Assembly: GCA_028715435.1 (NCBI GenBank)
Contig: JAQURU010000036.1
Location: 1-6,954 of the forward strand
DNA length: 6,954 nucleotides
Source: Minisyncoccota bacterium
GTDB taxonomy: Bacteria > Patescibacteriota > Minisyncoccia > Minisyncoccales > CG1-02-41-26
Reading direction: 5' to 3'
Below the pieces are notes generated by a model. That model saw only the letters and a list, made by a program, of their open reading frames with translations, had not been told where the DNA came from and made no database searches. Each line of letters starts with the position of its first letter. Position 1 is the first letter of the stretch. Position numbers and translations under genes: made by a program. This document shows, piece after piece, positions 5,175 to 6,954 of the stretch.

Positions 5175-6704
5175 CTAGCGAGCGTATTCAATCACTCTGG
5201 TTTCTCGAATAACTGTTACTTTTATTTCACCAGGGTAGTTTAAATCATCTTGAATTTTACTTGCCACGTCTCTGGCAATTTTATAAGCCTCCAAATCTCC
5301 AACCTCTTCGGGTTTCACAAATAATCTAATTTCTCTGCCCGCTTGAATAGCATAGGCCTCAAACACCCCAGGGAAAGCCAACGCTAAATCTTCTAATTCT
5401 TTGAGACGTTTTAAATAATTTTCAACAGTATCTTTTCTGGCGCCCGGCCGCGCTCCGGAAATCTGATCAGCTGCCTGCACAATAACTGCCTCGATACTCT
5501 CTGGCTCGTATTCTTCATGATGCGATTTCATTGCATCGATAACGGACTTTTCAACACGAAACTTTTCTAAAATCTTAATGCCAATATCAACATGAGAGCC
5601 CTGCACTTGATGGTCAAGCGCTTTGCCAATATCGTGCAATAAACCAGCTTTTTTAGCCACCCTAACATCCACTCCTAATTCTTCTGCTAAAGTAGCTGCT
5701 AAAAAAGCAACCTCCATGGAATGCAATAAAACATTTTGCCCATAACTTGTTCTAAAGTGCAATCTGCCCAACAGCTCAATGATTTTAGGAGGCAAATCTA
5801 AAATTCCGGTTTCAAAAACAGCTTTTTCTCCAGCCTCTTTGATTTGTTCGGCTATTTCTTCTTCTGCTTTTTTAACTTGTTCTTCAATTTTAGCTGGCTG
5901 GATTCGACCGTCTTTAATAAGCTTTTCCAAGGCTCTTTTGGCAATTTGGCGCCTCACTGGATTAAATCCGGAAATCAAGACCGTTTCGGGCGTGTCATCA
6001 ACCACCACTTCAACGCCAGTTAACTTTTCAAAGGCCTTTATATTGCGCCCTTCTTTTCCAATAATTCTTCCTTTGACTTCATCAGAGGGCAAGGTTAAGG
6101 TTGTGGTGGTTATTTCCTGGGCTTGGCTCAAGGCATTCCTTTGAATAGCTGTGGCAATCATCTCCTTAGCTAAACCGTTGAACTTTTCTTCGCCTTCTTG
6201 CTTTAACTTGTGAATTCGCTCTAATAAGTCCTTTTCATGGCTAATCTCAACTACTCTAATAATTTCATCTTTTGCGTCTTTTTGAGAAAGATTAGCAATG
6301 GTTTCTAACTTCTGCGTTGCTTCTTGCTCTAAAGTTAGCAGTTTCTCTTTAAGTTCTCTCACTTTTTTTACTTTTTCCGAAAAAATATTTTCTTTTTCCT
6401 CAAAAGCTGAAATTTTTTCATCTAATGTTCTTTCCCGCTTCAATACCAATCTTTCTGTAGCTAATACTTCTTTGCGCCTGTCATCTGCCTCTTTTTGAGC
6501 GATTTGAATTGTTTGATTAGCTTTTTCTTTAGCTTGAGCAATCAGACCTTCGGCTTCTTGTTTGGTTTGCTCAATTTTCTTTTGAAGCTTTGCTTCAATA
6601 GTGCCTTTTCTTTTTTTAGCAATTGACTGACGAGCCAAATAGCCCAAAACACTGCCGAAAATTAGTAAAATAACTCCTGCTATAATCAGGTAAATTAATG
6701 CCAT
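5175..6704 (-). CDS. rny: Ribonuclease Y, membrane-anchored endoribonuclease
   Basis: RNase Y starts mRNA decay by endonucleolytic cleavage, working at the membrane. The 509-aa product has the full family layout, close to the usual 510-520. An N-terminal membrane helix spans about 3-24, followed by a basic stop and a long charged coiled coil at about 30-175. A KH domain at about 200-262 carries the GKEG loop (216-219) in GRIIGKEGRN. The HD domain shows H328 (LLHSMEV), the catalytic pair H357-D358 in LLHDIGK, H395-H396 and D413 in AADQISGARPGAR. The C-terminal domain ends in VIRETRVIEYAR, as in the family. The start is the ATG at 6702-6704, because the membrane helix begins right after it. A GAGG lies more than 20 nt upstream, so no close Shine-Dalgarno exists. 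It has its own promoter overlapping the upstream terminator. Confidence 0.97.
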   Translation of the reverse strand: MALIYLIIAGVILLIFGSVLGYLARQSIAKKRKGTIEAKLQKKIEQTKQEAEGLIAQAKEKANQTIQIAQKEADDRRKEVLATERLVLKRERTLDEKISAFEEKENIFSEKVKKVRELKEKLLTLEQEATQKLETIANLSQKDAKDEIIRVVEISHEKDLLERIHKLKQEGEEKFNGLAKEMIATAIQRNALSQAQEITTTTLTLPSDEVKGRIIGKEGRNIKAFEKLTGVEVVVDDTPETVLISGFNPVRRQIAKRALEKLIKDGRIQPAKIEEQVKKAEEEIAEQIKEAGEKAVFETGILDLPPKIIELLGRLHFRTSYGQNVLLHSMEVAFLAATLAEELGVDVRVAKKAGLLHDIGKALDHQVQGSHVDIGIKILEKFRVEKSVIDAMKSHHEEYEPESIEAVIVQAADQISGARPGARKDTVENYLKRLKELEDLALAFPGVFEAYAIQAGREIRLFVKPEEVGDLEAYKIARDVASKIQDDLNYPGEIKVTVIRETRVIEYAR

Positions 6705-6733
6705 AAATTTGAATATTATTTAACATACCTCAT

Positions 6734-6762
6734 ATTTTAACAAAAAAATGCCTCGGAAGCAA
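6734..6762 (-). promoter_or_regulatory. Promoter of rny, overlapping a terminator
   Basis: The minus strand reads TTGCTT (6762-6757), exactly 17 bp, then TAAAAT (6739-6734) preceded by TGT, an extended -10. The predicted start near 6727 gives a leader of about 22 nt. The -35 lies in the loop of the terminator hairpin at 6744-6777, and the spacer contains half of its stem and its T-run. Confidence 0.6.
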
Positions 6763-6777
6763 GCCCGAGGCATTTTT
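6744..6777. terminator. Intrinsic terminator of the upstream PKD-like gene
   Basis: ATGCCTCGG pairs with CCGAGGCAT around an 8-nt loop (6757-6764). With flanking A/T runs the stem reaches 13 bp. On the minus strand it is followed by seven T (6748-6742), and it starts 7 nt after the stop of the upstream gene. The plus strand also ends in five T, but no plus-strand gene is there to use it. Confidence 0.85.
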
Positions 6778-6783
6778 CGCTAA

Positions 6784-6954
6784 TTATTCAGGCGAAATTT
6801 CTTTGTACTTTGGCAAGGGCAAAGAAACATTAACATTTTTTGAAGTAATGCAAGCTCCAACATTATCGGTAATTTGCAAATAAACTGGCTGGTCTCTGCC
6901 AGAAGTTCCAAATTTTACAATCGGATTCTTGCTTGCTGCATTAAAACCATCATC
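6784..6954 (-). CDS. C-terminus of a probable secreted PKD/Ig-like protein (5' end off window)
   Basis: An open frame runs from the window edge to a TAA at 6784-6786, giving 56 residues. The segment VYLQITDNVGACITSKNVNV has the alternating hydrophobic pattern and TDN turn of the last strands of a PKD or bacterial Ig-like beta sandwich. These occur in surface or secreted proteins. It ends in the tail SLPLPKYKEISPE, rich in proline and charge. One cysteine lies between the strands. The start, signal peptide and other domains are outside the window, so the protein's activity is unknown. A terminator follows 7 nt after the stop, so it is the last gene of its transcript and separate from rny. Confidence 0.75.
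   Translation of the reverse strand, partial: DDGFNAASKNPIVKFGTSGRDQPVYLQITDNVGACITSKNVNVSLPLPKYKEISPE

Noticed and set aside
5164..5186. GC-rich dyad CGCTAGCG at the end of rny as a terminator
   Set aside because: The stem is too short, lies in the last codons of rny and is not followed by a T-run.
5779..6144. Plus-strand frames inside rny, pilB, pilC and the kinase gene
   Set aside because: All lie fully antisense to strongly supported genes, show biased low-complexity composition and have no recognisable domain.
6600..6726. Upstream short reading frames starting at ATGAGG or ATGTTA before rny
   Set aside because: One ends after five codons and the other overlaps the rny membrane helix in another frame. 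Neither has support beyond a nearby GAGG.

Overview
The window looks like chromosomal DNA from a small-genome, AT-rich bacterium, most probably of the Candidate Phyla Radiation (Patescibacteria, Parcubacteria-like). This is an inference from several things together: a compact type IV pilus cluster whose PilB lacks the usual cysteine-rich zinc motif, very short intergenic gaps, few Shine-Dalgarno sequences, a PKD-like secreted protein ending in a short basic/proline tail, and short AT-rich repeats at gene borders. All reading frames use the standard code. No transposase, phage gene or CRISPR array is visible.

Positions 1-4419 (minus strand) form one tightly packed block. In transcription order it holds a membrane histidine kinase (3478-4419), a single-domain receiver protein (3090-3485), pilB (1318-3069), pilC (63-1316) and the first 19 codons of a type IV prepilin cut off by the window edge (1-59). 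Gaps are 20 nt or less and one junction overlaps, so the two-component pair and the pilus motor genes are probably co-transcribed. PilB would power pilus assembly, PilC would be its membrane platform, and the prepilin a substrate. The kinase/receiver pair is placed to regulate this machine, although the receiver has no DNA-binding domain.

Positions 4420-4768 are a switch region. Divergent promoters drive the kinase operon (minus) and a two-tRNA operon (plus): tRNA-Pro(UGG) and tRNA-Gly(UCC). The tRNA operon ends at a long hairpin terminator with T-runs on both strands, which also faces the convergent HU gene. Two further inverted repeats lie between this terminator and the HU stop.

Positions 4769-6704 (minus) carry a HU-family nucleoid protein and, upstream of it, the membrane-anchored endoribonuclease RNase Y. 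HU has its own promoter. A 14-nt tandem repeat sits between the two genes. Upstream of rny, a hairpin terminator for the next minus-strand gene overlaps the rny promoter, with the -35 hexamer in the terminator loop. Positions 6784-6954 are the last 56 codons of a probable secreted protein with a PKD/Ig-like fold.

No convincing new system is present. The most interesting items are the sensor-less kinase/receiver pair fused by operon structure to the pilus motor, the PilB with its zinc motif replaced, and the repeat that seems to supply the prepilin start and leader.
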